DNA of 64,000 bases from Beijerinckia indica subsp. indica ATCC 9039 (GTDB lineage Bacteria; Pseudomonadota; Alphaproteobacteria; Rhizobiales; Beijerinckiaceae): the NCBI RefSeq assembly GCF_000019845.1, contig NC_010581.1, positions 873,501 to 937,500 of the forward strand, given 5' to 3'. Each line of letters opens with the position of its first letter. Within the stretch, counting starts at the first letter, position 1. Shown here in pieces: positions 8,212 through 16,758 of this stretch. Position numbers and translations under genes: made by a program. The notes beneath the pieces are model-generated. The model saw nothing but the letters and a program-made list of their open reading frames with translations. It was not told the DNA's origin and searched no databases.

Positions 8212-9159
8212 ATGGAAAAACGCAAACTCGGCCGTTCAGGCCTGGAAATCGCCCCGCTTGTCCTTGGCGGCAATGTGTTCCGTTGGACGGCCGATGCCAA
8301 GACCTCATATGCTCTGCTCGACACTTTCGTCGATCGCGGCTTCAATTGCGTCGATACGGCCGATGTCTATTCGATTTGGGTCGATGGCCATCAAGGGGGA
8401 GAATCCGAAGGCATTATCGGCGATTGGCTGCAACAGACCGGCAAGCGCAACAAAATCGTGATCGCGACCAAGGTCGGCGGCGATATGCGCGGGTTCGGCA
8501 AGGGGCTTTCGAAGGAGCATATTCTGCGTTCCGCCGAGGCTTCGTTGAAGCGTCTCAAGACGGATTACATCGATCTCTATCAGGCCCATTTCGATGATCC
8601 CGCGACACCGCTCGAAGAGACTCTGGAGGCTTTCGACAGTCTCGTGAAAAGCGGCAAGGTGCGGGCGATCGGGGCGTCGAATTATGTTGCCTCACGGCTC
8701 GATGAAGCCTTGAGCACTAGCCGCGCCAAGGGGTTCACGCCTTTCACCTGCCTGCAGCCGCATTACAATCTCGTCAATCGCTCCCTGTTCGAAGGCGCGT
8801 TGCAGGAGCTTTGCCTCGCCGAAGGATTGGGTGTCATTCCCTATTATGCCTTGGCGGCCGGTTTCCTCACCGGCAAATATCGCTCGACCAAGGATCTCGA
8901 AGGCAGTGCGCGGGCGGGTTCCGTCTATCATTATCTCGATCCGCGCGGCCTCGATATTCTGGCCGAGCTCGACAAGATCGCCGCGCGACTGAATGCCAGC
9001 GTGACGCAGATCTCACTTGCGTGGCTGCTTGCGCAAAAGGGTGTGACGGCGCCCATCGTGAGTGCGACGAGTTTGGCGCAGCTTGAGGATCTGATGTGGT
9101 CCGTGGACATCAAGCTCGATAAGGAAGCGTTGCGGCGGCTTGATCTTGTGAGTGCGTGA
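8212..9159 (+). CDS. Aldo/keto reductase
   Basis: A 315-aa NADPH-dependent aldo/keto reductase with the family TIM-barrel pattern. The catalytic tetrad fits Asp48 and Tyr53 (DTADVY), Lys87 (IATKVGG) and His126 (YQAHFDDP). The opening KLGRSGLEIAPLVLGGN is typical of the YajO/YhdN-like branch. The start is ATG 8212 with GGGGTG upstream. The physiological carbonyl substrate cannot be inferred. It is transcribed alone, divergently from the helicase gene. Confidence 0.88.
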   Translation: MEKRKLGRSGLEIAPLVLGGNVFRWTADAKTSYALLDTFVDRGFNCVDTADVYSIWVDGHQGGESEGIIGDWLQQTGKRNKIVIATKVGGDMRGFGKGLSKEHILRSAEASLKRLKTDYIDLYQAHFDDPATPLEETLEAFDSLVKSGKVRAIGASNYVASRLDEALSTSRAKGFTPFTCLQPHYNLVNRSLFEGALQELCLAEGLGVIPYYALAAGFLTGKYRSTKDLEGSARAGSVYHYLDPRGLDILAELDKIAARLNASVTQISLAWLLAQKGVTAPIVSATSLAQLEDLMWSVDIKLDKEALRRLDLVSA

Positions 9160-9387
9160 AGGGGCGTGCATACAGGGATATCGATGAACCCGTAGACAGC
9201 CGCCTGTTAGCGAGGATGTCACATCGCTCGAAGCCAAAGGCTATGCTCCGAGGAAACAAAGGGGGTGGTTGGCATTGACGCCGAGCGCATTGCTCTTGCC
9301 TGCTACAGGGTCATCTCGATGTCACCACCCCGTATAGGAAATACGCTTTTAGCACAGGGTTGGGACAGGAGCCCAGCCCCTGACCCG

Positions 9388-9732
9388 TTATGGCGAGACT
9401 GTGCCATAGCTCCGTCCGGATGGTGTCTTACAAGAGCAGCCACCATTTTGAACTGAGGAATGATAGAGGAGACAAGTCTTCGTCGGTGTCGTGCAATGGT
9501 TTCCTACGACGCCGATCGCCGCACTCCGTCCCGTCATGAGCGGCGAACCAGGTGTGCTCTCAGGTGCGGTAACCAAGGGCGTTCCAGGAGGATAGTACAT
9601 GCCATGAGCAAAAGACAAAGGGCCAGAGCCAGGAGCTACATAGATAATATTTTCTTGAGCAGAAGCCATACCGCTGAACATTAATGCCCCGCCTAGCGCG
9701 GCAGCACCCATCAGTTTGCCAAGGTAGTCCAT
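9388..9732 (-). CDS. Small secreted Cys-rich protein
   Basis: A 114-aa protein with a clear signal peptide (MGAAALGGALMFSGMASAQ, cleavage expected after ASA). The mature part is Pro/Gly/Ser-rich, followed by a C-terminal cluster of four Cys (NHCTTPTKTC and GGCSCKTPSG). Start ATG 9732 has AGGAG 8 nt upstream. The family is unknown to me. It lies about 450 nt from another small secreted Cys-containing protein on the same strand. Disulphide-stabilised envelope protein is the most that can be inferred. Confidence 0.6.
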   Translation of the reverse strand: MDYLGKLMGAAALGGALMFSGMASAQENIIYVAPGSGPLSFAHGMYYPPGTPLVTAPESTPGSPLMTGRSAAIGVVGNHCTTPTKTCLLYHSSVQNGGCSCKTPSGRSYGTVSP

Positions 9733-10186
9733 GTTATTGACTCCTTTTGAGTGGCGCGGGCTATGACAAGCCGCTTTCCGCAGACGGCTAAACTCAATTC
9801 CTGTTTAATTTCTTCATGCGGAAGTGCTTCAATCGGTCCGTGCCAAGATCTACACGTATAAAGCAATCTCTCAACTTCATGGGTCCTTCAGCGGTTCCAA
9901 GATTGACGATGGGATAGCCGGAATTCAACTCAGGTGAAGCTGACGTCCGTTCTCCGTGAAACAGCTTTAGAGTGTATGATGAACAAAACAGACGATGTTC
10001 AGTCTGCTCTGCTTGTTTGTTACACAGAGTCAATCGAATTTGTCGCGAATACAAAGAGTCGCCAGTATGGCTTTATTGGCTCCTTTCTCAAGTTTTTGTA
10101 GAAAAAGCGTGAGATTGCCCAACAGCATTCTACCTGACCGTTGCTATAATCTTGAGCCTGTCTTCTTTGTCGCTGTGACGACCGGA
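9733..10186. other. Spacer with only a doubtful 86-aa frame
   Basis: This 454-nt spacer is lower in GC than its surroundings. The only sizeable frame is on the minus strand at 9794-10054. It has no ribosome site I can defend and no family resemblance, so I do not call it. No tRNA, clear terminator or repeat was seen. Confidence 0.3.
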
Positions 10187-10447
10187 TCATTGACCGCAAT
10201 TGCTGCAAATGCTCTTATCAATAGCATCATCTTGACGTTCAATTCGCTGGTCGAGCTTGGTTGGGCCGCCGCTTTGCGATTCGCCGGGATGTGCAACCGT
10301 CTCGCCAGTTGGGGTTAAATAGGGCGCGTTGAGCAGGTGATCCCCCGGTGGGGGAGAGGCTTGGTCAGCCACCGTCTGGGCTTGACTATGTGTGCCGCTC
10401 ATCAATGTTCCAAGAATGATCAGGGCACTCAAGAAAAGCTTATTCAT
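10187..10447 (-). CDS. Small exported protein with C-terminal CxxC
   Basis: An 86-aa protein starting at ATG 10447, with GAGGAGG 7 nt upstream. It has a signal peptide (KLFLSALIILGTLMSGTHSQAQ), a Pro-rich stretch (ASPPPGDHLLNAPYLTPTG), and a helical tail LDQRIERQDDAIDKSICSNCGQ. I recall similar small periplasmic proteins ending in DKSIC.NC in related methylotrophs and rhizobia, but know no function. The CxxC could be a disulphide or a metal or haem site; no CxxCH is present. Confidence 0.65.
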   Translation of the reverse strand: MNKLFLSALIILGTLMSGTHSQAQTVADQASPPPGDHLLNAPYLTPTGETVAHPGESQSGGPTKLDQRIERQDDAIDKSICSNCGQ

Positions 10448-10537
10448 CCTCTTGCCTCCTCGCAAATGAAGGCAAACGCCACAAACTTCAGGAAGTTGCA
10501 GTCGGGCTCCCGCTATACCCCTGCCGAATGCGTGGCT

Positions 10538-11482
10538 TCACCGATACGCATCGGCAGAGTCAGGCTGTAGAGCGTCCACTTCCCGGCGTAAGCGTTCAAT
10601 CAAATAATCAACGCAGAGCCTCACCCGGGCAGCGGCATAGCGGCTGTGAGGATAGACGGCGTGGATCGGCGTCATTGGCAAGGGGAAGTTGGGCAAAACA
10701 ATTTCCAGGCGCCCGGCTATGACATCATCGCGAACGTCCCACATTGATTTAAGAACGAGACCTGCGCCTTGAAGAGCCCAGCTCTGGGCAAGAGCACCAT
10801 GATTGCTGGCGAGTGTGCCCCGCACCTTGATTGTGCGCCCATCTGCGAACGTCCAATGATCCATGGGTGGGCGGCCGTGTATGATGCAATCGTGTTGCGC
10901 GAGATCCTCAATTGTGTGCGGCCGGCCACGCCGGGCGAGATAGGAGGGCGCGGCGCAGATGACACGATAATCCGGTGCGATCTGGCGAGCGATCAGGCTC
11001 GAATCGGAAAGACCACCGAGTCTTATCGCGAGATCGTAACCGGACTCGACGAGATTCATCACTGTATCGGACGCATCCAAATAAATTTGTAGGCGCGGAT
11101 GGAGAGCTTGGAAATCATGCAGAAGCGGCGCGAGCCATCTTTGTCCGAAGGCTACCGGAGAGGTGAGGCGCAGAAGGCCAGTCGCCACATCGCGCCCTTG
11201 CGTGACCTCCTGCTCGGCCTCATCAAGATCGGCCAGGATGCGGGCGCAGCGGGCATGAAAAGCAGCCCCTTCTTCGGTAGGGGCTAGCGTGCGGGTGGTG
11301 CGGTTGATCAGGCGAACGCCAAGCCGCTCTTCCAAACGCGCCAGCCTGCGGCTGACGACCGCCAGAGAAAGATCGAGCTCTCGCGCGGCGCCAGACAGGC
11401 TGCCCGCCTCGATGATCCGCACAAACACCAGCATGTCGAGAAAGTCATGGCCCATATTCTTGCAAATATCACAACAGACCAT
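10538..11482 (-). CDS. LysR-family transcriptional regulator
   Basis: A 314-aa LysR-type regulator. The winged HTH is at about residues 13-70 (DMLVFVRIIEAGSLSGAAREL, then VVSRRLARLEERLGVRLINRTTR), followed by the two-lobed periplasmic-binding-like effector domain. It belongs to the large CrgA/DmlR-like subgroup. Start ATG 11482 is taken; ATG 11455 is an in-frame alternative. It is divergent from the reductase gene at 11575, the standard arrangement for a LysR regulator and its target, so regulation of that gene is likely. The divergent spacer contains the dyad TCACTTCGCTTGTGA at about 11526-11540, a possible operator. Confidence 0.9.
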   Translation of the reverse strand: MVCCDICKNMGHDFLDMLVFVRIIEAGSLSGAARELDLSLAVVSRRLARLEERLGVRLINRTTRTLAPTEEGAAFHARCARILADLDEAEQEVTQGRDVATGLLRLTSPVAFGQRWLAPLLHDFQALHPRLQIYLDASDTVMNLVESGYDLAIRLGGLSDSSLIARQIAPDYRVICAAPSYLARRGRPHTIEDLAQHDCIIHGRPPMDHWTFADGRTIKVRGTLASNHGALAQSWALQGAGLVLKSMWDVRDDVIAGRLEIVLPNFPLPMTPIHAVYPHSRYAAARVRLCVDYLIERLRREVDALQPDSADAYR

Positions 11483-11574
11483 CTTTCAAAGCGTCTATTC
11501 TTGTGACGCGCGATTGAGGTCATTCTCACTTCGCTTGTGAAGAGGGCAGGTGAGGCCCGAGAAGGAAGACTGAG

Positions 11575-12630
11575 ATGAAGCCGGATATGAAACCGGGAGT
11601 GGCTCTTGTAGCGGGTGCTGGCGGGATTATTGGCCATGCCATGGCGCAGGAATTGACGCGCCAGGGATGGGTGGTTCGGGCGTTGGGGCGGCGGCCGGTC
11701 GATGGTTTCCCATCCATCGTGGCCGATTTGACCGATGGCACGACGCTTGAGGCCGCTTTGGCTCAGGCGGCCGAAACCACGCATGTCTTCTATGCGGCTC
11801 TCAGCCCGGATCCCAATCTTGCGACAGAAGCCGAACGCAATGCCGGGATGCTTGGCCGTCTGCTCGATGGTCTCGAATCTGTCCGCGCACCGCTGGAACG
11901 GGTGGTGATCTATCAGGGATTCAAGATCTACGGCATTCATCTCGGCGCCAAAGTGCGCACGCCGGCCCGGGAAAATGATCCGATCCATATGCCGCCCAAT
12001 CTTTATCTCGCACAGGAAGCGCAATTGCGCGCTCGTGCCGAAAAAAGCCGGTGGGATTATGTGGCTTTGCGGCCTGATGTCGTCGTTGGTGACATCTGGG
12101 GTAATCCGATGAATATCGCTCTTGTCGTCGGCGTTTTCGCGGAAATCTCGCGAGCGCTGGGCGTACCGTTTCGTTTCCCAGGGACTGACAAGGCTTTTGG
12201 ACAGCTCGTGCAATTCACCGATGCCGATCTTCTGGCTCGTGCGAGCCTATGGGCCGCGACCAGCAACAAGGCCGGCGGCGAGGCTTTCAATGTCACTAAT
12301 GGTGATATCTTCCGTTGGGAGCGTATGTGGGAGGATGTTGCTCGCCATTTTGGATTGGAAACCGCGCCGCCGATTCCCCTGACGCTGAGCCGTCACATGG
12401 CGGATAAGGGACCGCTCTGGCAGGATATTGCGGCAGCGCATGATCTTGTTGAATCCGACTTGTCCAGGCTGGTCGGTTGGGGTTTTGGGGACTTCATTTT
12501 CCATACCGAGACCGATGTGATCTCGGACGTCAACAAGATCTATGCGTATGGTTTTACGGAACGCATGGATTCGACACAGTCTCTTCTCGGTGCGCTCTCC
12601 AAACTCAAGGAAAAACGGGTTCTTCCCTGA
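11575..12630 (+). CDS. PRISE-like SDR reductase (progesterone 5-beta-reductase/iridoid synthase type)
   Basis: A 351-aa atypical extended short-chain dehydrogenase. The Rossmann nucleotide site is VALVAGAGGIIGHAMA at the N-terminus. Two patterns place it with PRISE enone reductases: YQGFKIYGIHLG resembles the family motif with the active Lys, and NLYLAQEAQL resembles the Tyr-x-x-x-Glu motif with the active Tyr. Plant members reduce the double bond of enones; bacterial substrates are generally unknown. The LysR gene is divergent with a 92-nt spacer, so induction by a small molecule is a fair inference. The start is ATG 11575. Confidence 0.82.
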   Translation: MKPDMKPGVALVAGAGGIIGHAMAQELTRQGWVVRALGRRPVDGFPSIVADLTDGTTLEAALAQAAETTHVFYAALSPDPNLATEAERNAGMLGRLLDGLESVRAPLERVVIYQGFKIYGIHLGAKVRTPARENDPIHMPPNLYLAQEAQLRARAEKSRWDYVALRPDVVVGDIWGNPMNIALVVGVFAEISRALGVPFRFPGTDKAFGQLVQFTDADLLARASLWAATSNKAGGEAFNVTNGDIFRWERMWEDVARHFGLETAPPIPLTLSRHMADKGPLWQDIAAAHDLVESDLSRLVGWGFGDFIFHTETDVISDVNKIYAYGFTERMDSTQSLLGALSKLKEKRVLP

Positions 12631-12657
12631 CGCCTGGCGATCTCACGGCAACGGTTA

Positions 12658-12888
12658 TCAAACCACGGCTTCCCGATCCGCCGTGGTTTCCTTCCAGTTC
12701 AGGATGATGTCATCCTGCTCCCGTTCTGTCAGACGATTGAAGCAATCGAGCGCATAGAGGGTCGCTTGCTGCGCCGAAATGCGTTTTGTCATTCCGGTGA
12801 GATCGACATTCTTGTAGGTGGCTGTCCGCTCGGCTTGCGCGAGAATATAATGAATCAATGTATCCATTGTCGGGAAGCTTTTACTCAC
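12658..12888 (-). CDS. Small hypothetical protein
   Basis: A frame of 76 aa (GTG start; ATG 12867 gives 69 aa). It is helical, with sequence such as LTGMTKRISAQQATLYALDCFNRLTEREQDDIILNW split by no membrane segment. Neither start has a strong ribosome site. The last codons overlap a hairpin (12660-12689) that could terminate transcription from both sides. It lies 28 nt downstream of another small minus-strand gene, so a two-gene unit is possible. Family unknown. Confidence 0.45.
   Translation of the reverse strand: MSKSFPTMDTLIHYILAQAERTATYKNVDLTGMTKRISAQQATLYALDCFNRLTEREQDDIILNWKETTADREAVV
12660..12689. terminator. Hairpin between convergent genes
   Basis: AAACCACGG (12660-12668) pairs with CCGTGGTTT (12681-12689) across a 12-nt loop. 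It lies just after the reductase stop at 12630 and within the 3' end of the convergent small gene, so it may end both transcripts. Confidence 0.45.
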
Positions 12889-12916
12889 TGATGAAGGCGA
12901 AGGCGGCTAAACCTGC

Positions 12917-13324
12917 TCAGGACTGATCCGTGATCATGTCAGGTGCGGGCAGATATACGAGCCGGCGTTCCACGAAACGCATCCAGCGGCCGTAGAGGAT
13001 CAGCGCATTGACATTGATGAGGCTCGTATTGCCGCCGACGGAAATCCTCCCGTGCCGCGCGGTTTTCGTCGCAAGCAGTTTCCTGGCCGTGGCGATCAAG
13101 CCTTGCGCATCGGCTCGCGAGAGATCCTTTTGAATAAGCTCCAGCAAGAGCGGATTGTTGATGAAAGCCTCGGCTCTTTTCTTCGCGGCGATCCGCGCCG
13201 AGCAGCGGGCTTGACTCTGGACTCGTTCGAGGCGTTCGCGCGCGGCAGGCCGTGGGCCGAGCTGCTCGTCAAATTCGCTGATGACCGCATTGATGTCCGT
13301 AAAAAACGTATCTCGCTCGAGCAT
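12917..13324 (-). CDS. Hypothetical basic protein
   Basis: A frame of 135 aa from ATG 13324, without an obvious ribosome site. The N-terminal half is helical and Arg-rich (PRPAARERLERVQSQARCS). The C-terminal half carries ISVGGNTSLINVNALILYG and a basic WMRFVERRL stretch. No signal peptide, membrane segment or known domain is visible. Codon use is compatible with a gene. It may be co-transcribed with the 76-aa frame that follows. Confidence 0.45.
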   Translation of the reverse strand: MLERDTFFTDINAVISEFDEQLGPRPAARERLERVQSQARCSARIAAKKRAEAFINNPLLLELIQKDLSRADAQGLIATARKLLATKTARHGRISVGGNTSLINVNALILYGRWMRFVERRLVYLPAPDMITDQS

Positions 13325-13388
13325 GGGGGCTGTCGTTCCAATCGCAAAAGATGAACGATAGTCCCCATTATGGGTATGTCAGTCAATC

Positions 13389-13486
13389 CGCTCTCGTTAT
13401 ATATTTTAATTTCATTTCATGGATCGGTCAAAAATACCGCCTGATAATTTGCTTAAAAAGCCCGTTTATGGCGTTTAACGAGAGCG
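13389..13486. repeat. 98-bp AT-rich segment with 11-bp inverted ends
   Basis: CGCTCTCGTTA at 13389-13399 and its exact reverse complement TAACGAGAGCG at 13476-13486 bound an AT-rich core. The shape resembles a miniature inverted-repeat element, but no target-site duplication is clear and no second copy is seen in the window. It could equally be a structured leader. Confidence 0.4.
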
Positions 13487-13527
13487 TTGTTGCGAATTCT
13501 GTCGGCTCCGATGCTCATCCATTCAAT

Positions 13528-13635
13528 GCTAGAGCATCGGATTTTCAAATTGAGTCCTATCCGATGCTCTATCTTTTTGAAGACACATCAGATTAGTCCC
13601 AAAAGCGGCTCCCACTTTTGGGACTGATGTTCTAG
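13528..13635. repeat. Composite intergenic repeat, copy A
   Basis: About 108 bp made of two modules. The first is a GATGCTCT-bounded dyad, with AGAGCATCGG and CCGATGCTCT around TTTCAAATTGAG. The second is a CCCAAAAGCGG/CCCACTTTTGGG hairpin, again ending in a GATG-TCTAG-type motif. The reverse complement of the repeat at 25018-25119 matches it closely along its whole length. It is non-coding and lies in a gap (13325-13725) with no supported gene. Confidence 0.75.
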
Positions 13636-13725
13636 GAGAGGCTTGGCTCGTCTGGGATCAATGAACCCAAATTGGGTTGATGTCCGCAGGAATCGCTTCA
13701 AAAGCATGACGCTATGGCGTCGTGC

Positions 13726-15030
13726 TCAGGACCGTCCGATGCTGGCATAGGTGAAGGACTGGCGCCTGACTTCCGCGGGGTCGTAGATATTGCGCAGATC
13801 GATCAGGATAGGCTTGGTCAGGAGACCGGTCAGGCGTGGCAGGTCGAGGGCGCGGAATTCGTCCCATTCCGTGACGATCACCAAAGCGTCGGCGCCGGTG
13901 CTGCACTCATAGGGGTCTTTCGTATAGGTGATATTGTTGAGGACGAGCTTGGCCTGCTCCTCGCCTTCCGGATCATAGGCCCTGATCAATGCGCCATGGT
14001 CTTGCAAGGCGGTGATGATGGAAATGGCGGGCGAATCCCGCATATCATCGGTATTCGGTTTAAAGGTCAGGCCCAGCACGGCGATGGTTTTGCCGCGCAC
14101 CGAGCCATCACAGGCCGCGAGCACCTTGCGCGCCATGGCCCTTTTGCGCTGATCATTGACGGCGCTGACGGTTTCCACGATGCGGATCGGCGCGCCATAA
14201 TCCTGCGCCGTCTTGATCAGAGCTTGCGTATCCTTGGGGAAGCAGGAGCCGCCATACCCTGGCCCCGCATGCAGGAATTTTCCGCCGATACGCTTGTCGA
14301 GCCCGATGCCGCGCGCGACATCCTGGACATTGGCGCCAACTTTTTCGCAAAGATCAGCGACCTCGTTGATGAAGGTGATCTTGGTCGCGAGAAAGGCATT
14401 GGCCGCATATTTGGTGAGTTCGGACGTGCGGCGGCTGGTGAAGACGAAGGGCGCCTGGTTGAGATAGAGCGGCCGGTAGATTTCAGTCATCACCGCCTCG
14501 GCGCGCTTGTCCTCTACGCCAAGAACGATGCGATCGGGCCGTTTGAAATCCTCGATGGCCGCGCCTTCACGCAGAAATTCCGGATTGGAGACGACCGCTA
14601 TATCGGCGTCGGGACGCACTTCTTTGATGATGCGTTCGACTTCGTCACCGGTCCCGACCGGCACGGTGGATTTGGTGACGACGACGGTAAAGCCCTCAAG
14701 GGCCCCGGCAATGTCGCGGGCCACCTGATAGACATAGGACAGATCGGCATGGCCATCGCCGCGCCGCGAAGGTGTGCCGACCGCGATGAACACGGCCTCC
14801 GCCTCGCGGACGGCGGTTTTCAATTCGGTGGAAAAGAACAGGCGCTTTTGGCGGACATTATTGGCGACGAGTTCCGCGAGGCCCGGTTCGTAGATCGGCA
14901 TCTTGCCGGCATTGAGCGAAGCAATCTTGCTTGCATCATTATCGACACAGGACACGATGTGCCCGAAATCCGAGAAACACGCGCCAGAGACAAGACCGAC
15001 ATATCCAGAACCCACCACCGCTATACGCAT
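13726..15030 (-). CDS. ugd: UDP-glucose 6-dehydrogenase
   Basis: A 434-aa cytosolic enzyme that oxidises UDP-glucose to UDP-glucuronate using two NAD+. The N-terminal Rossmann motif is MRIAVVGSGYVGLVSGACF. The catalytic Cys lies in PGYGGSCFPKDT, with the family segments GTPSRRGDGHADLSYV and LGLTFKPNTDDMRDSP. The length is normal for the single-polypeptide bacterial type. Start ATG 15030 is preferred over the leftward extension at 15042. It is divergent from a UDP-glucuronate epimerase gene, so the pair makes UDP-GlcA and UDP-GalA for exopolysaccharide, capsule or LPS. Confidence 0.95.
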   Translation of the reverse strand: MRIAVVGSGYVGLVSGACFSDFGHIVSCVDNDASKIASLNAGKMPIYEPGLAELVANNVRQKRLFFSTELKTAVREAEAVFIAVGTPSRRGDGHADLSYVYQVARDIAGALEGFTVVVTKSTVPVGTGDEVERIIKEVRPDADIAVVSNPEFLREGAAIEDFKRPDRIVLGVEDKRAEAVMTEIYRPLYLNQAPFVFTSRRTSELTKYAANAFLATKITFINEVADLCEKVGANVQDVARGIGLDKRIGGKFLHAGPGYGGSCFPKDTQALIKTAQDYGAPIRIVETVSAVNDQRKRAMARKVLAACDGSVRGKTIAVLGLTFKPNTDDMRDSPAISIITALQDHGALIRAYDPEGEEQAKLVLNNITYTKDPYECSTGADALVIVTEWDEFRALDLPRLTGLLTKPILIDLRNIYDPAEVRRQSFTYASIGRS

Positions 15031-15042
15031 GTTTGTCCCCAA

Positions 15043-15585
15043 GGCCGAGCTGAAGTGACCAGTCTTCTGTAAGGATCGGAAAATCGATCAGCCGCGACGT
15101 CGAGAGAAGATCCAAAAGAGGATTTTCAGAGGCGATCATCGCTTTTTATAAATGTGGAGCCTGAAGTCGCCGGGTTGAACCCGCCATGGCCTCCCGATGA
15201 ATGCTCCGATTCGATTCCGCTAAGGCCAGAATTTATGAAATATTTTCAGAGGATTGTCATCCATGAACAAGGCGCAGGCTTGTTCATGGAAGATACGGCA
15301 TTTTCATGATCTTCACCATTTTTATGATCTTCACGAGGAGGCTCGATGGGTGGCCACCACGTCGAGCACAACTGGCGCGCCCACGAAAGTCGTGTATGGT
15401 CCCGCCCTTCCAGCCGTTTAGAGCCTTTTTGAGCGAGTTCTGTTAGCTTTGCGCCAAGAAAATACGTTAAATTCTAGAGGATTAAACCGAAAGTCGATGT
15501 TTTTGGATAAACGCGAGCCGTTGTCAAAAAGCTGGAGCGAGGGACAATCCATCATGGCGCTTTCTCTCACTGGGGGCAGGCCATT
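15043..15585. promoter_or_regulatory. Divergent ugd/epimerase control region with a 12-bp inverted repeat
   Basis: This 543-nt spacer has no supported gene. At 15260-15290 the arms TCCATGAACAAG and CTTGTTCATGGA form a perfect 12-bp inverted repeat around a 7-nt centre. Just after it, ATGATCTTCAC occurs twice in tandem (about 15306-15334). Such features between two divergent polysaccharide genes suggest a shared regulator site or a structured leader; which one is not decided by sequence. Confidence 0.5.
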
Positions 15586-16620
15586 ATGAATGATGAGCAA
15601 GCGCTGATCCTTGTGACCGGTGTCGCGGGTTTCATCGGGTCTTTCCTAGCCGCGCGGCTTCTCGATGAGAATCGGGAAGTGGTCGGAATCGACAATATGA
15701 ATGCCTATTATGATCCGGCTTTGAAACGGGCGCGCCTCGCACAACTCTCGTCGCGTGCGGGCTTTCGGTTTCTTGAAGGCGATCTCGTCGATACGGATTT
15801 CATGCGCGCCGCGTTCACCGAGACGCGGCCCAAAATCGTCGTCAATCTCGCGGCGCAGGCGGGGGTGCGTTATTCACTCGAAAACCCGCGTTCCTATGTC
15901 GATTCCAATATTGTCGGCTTTCTCAATATTCTGGAAAATTGCCGTGCGATGGGAGTCGAGCATCTGGTCTATGCCTCGTCGAGTTCTGTCTATGGCGCCA
16001 ACCCGACCATGCCCTTTTCCACGCGGGACAATGTCGATCATCCCGTAAGCCTTTATGCTGCCTCGAAAAAGGCTAATGAGTTGATGGCGCATTCTTATGC
16101 GCATCTCTATGGGCTGCCTGTGACGGGCCTTCGGTTTTTTACCGTCTATGGCCCGTGGGGACGCCCTGACATGGCCTATTTCATCTTCACGCGGAAAATT
16201 CTCGCTGGCGAACCGATCGATGTGTTTAATCACGGCGATCTCTCGCGTGATTTCACTTATATCGACGATATCGTCGATGGCGTGCGCAAAGTCATGGATC
16301 ACGTGCCGAAAGGCGATCCGAATTGGGCGACCAATGGGGCTTCACCGGCGACCAGCACCGCGCCCTACCAGCTTTATAATATTGGCAATAACCGGCCGGA
16401 ACGCCTGCTGGATATGATCGAAACCCTTGAGACCCTGTTGGGCCGTAAGGCGGAAAAACGTTTTCTGCCCCTCCAACCGGGTGATGTCCTTGCGACTTGG
16501 GCCGATATAGACGATCTCCAAAAGGATACGGGCTTTGCGCCGAAAACCACGCTTGCTCAGGGCCTTTCGCATTTTGTTGATTGGTATCGCGATTTCTACA
16601 AGATCGCCGGCAAGAGTTAG
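15586..16620 (+). CDS. lpsL: UDP-glucuronate 4-epimerase-type NAD-dependent epimerase
   Basis: A 344-aa extended SDR. The NAD motif is ILVTGVAGFIGSFLA; the catalytic Ser/Thr region is YASSSSVYG, and Tyr-x3-Lys is YAASKKANE. AQAGVRYSLENPRSY and FFTVYGPWGRPDMA are characteristic of the branch that interconverts UDP-glucuronate and UDP-galacturonate (LpsL/Cap1J-like). Start ATG 15586. The pairing with ugd across a shared divergent region supports this specificity. Cytosolic; product used for acidic surface polysaccharides. Confidence 0.9.
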   Translation: MNDEQALILVTGVAGFIGSFLAARLLDENREVVGIDNMNAYYDPALKRARLAQLSSRAGFRFLEGDLVDTDFMRAAFTETRPKIVVNLAAQAGVRYSLENPRSYVDSNIVGFLNILENCRAMGVEHLVYASSSSVYGANPTMPFSTRDNVDHPVSLYAASKKANELMAHSYAHLYGLPVTGLRFFTVYGPWGRPDMAYFIFTRKILAGEPIDVFNHGDLSRDFTYIDDIVDGVRKVMDHVPKGDPNWATNGASPATSTAPYQLYNIGNNRPERLLDMIETLETLLGRKAEKRFLPLQPGDVLATWADIDDLQKDTGFAPKTTLAQGLSHFVDWYRDFYKIAGKS

Positions 16621-16758
16621 GGCATGATGGGCGGATGCAGCCGTCAGAAAAAATCAGCCGACAGGAACGCGGCGTGCAGATAGAGTCTAGAATCGAGAAA
16701 AGCGCCCAGGATCACAACGGCGGATGATCAATGGGCCGGTTCGATGGGGAGAGACCTC

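Noticed and set aside
9794..10054. 86-codon minus-strand frame
   Set aside because: No ribosome site, odd composition, no family resemblance; kept only as part of the spacer description.
13714..15072. 452-codon plus-strand open frame
   Set aside because: It lies antisense to ugd, whose motifs are unmistakable; its translation has no recognisable domain.
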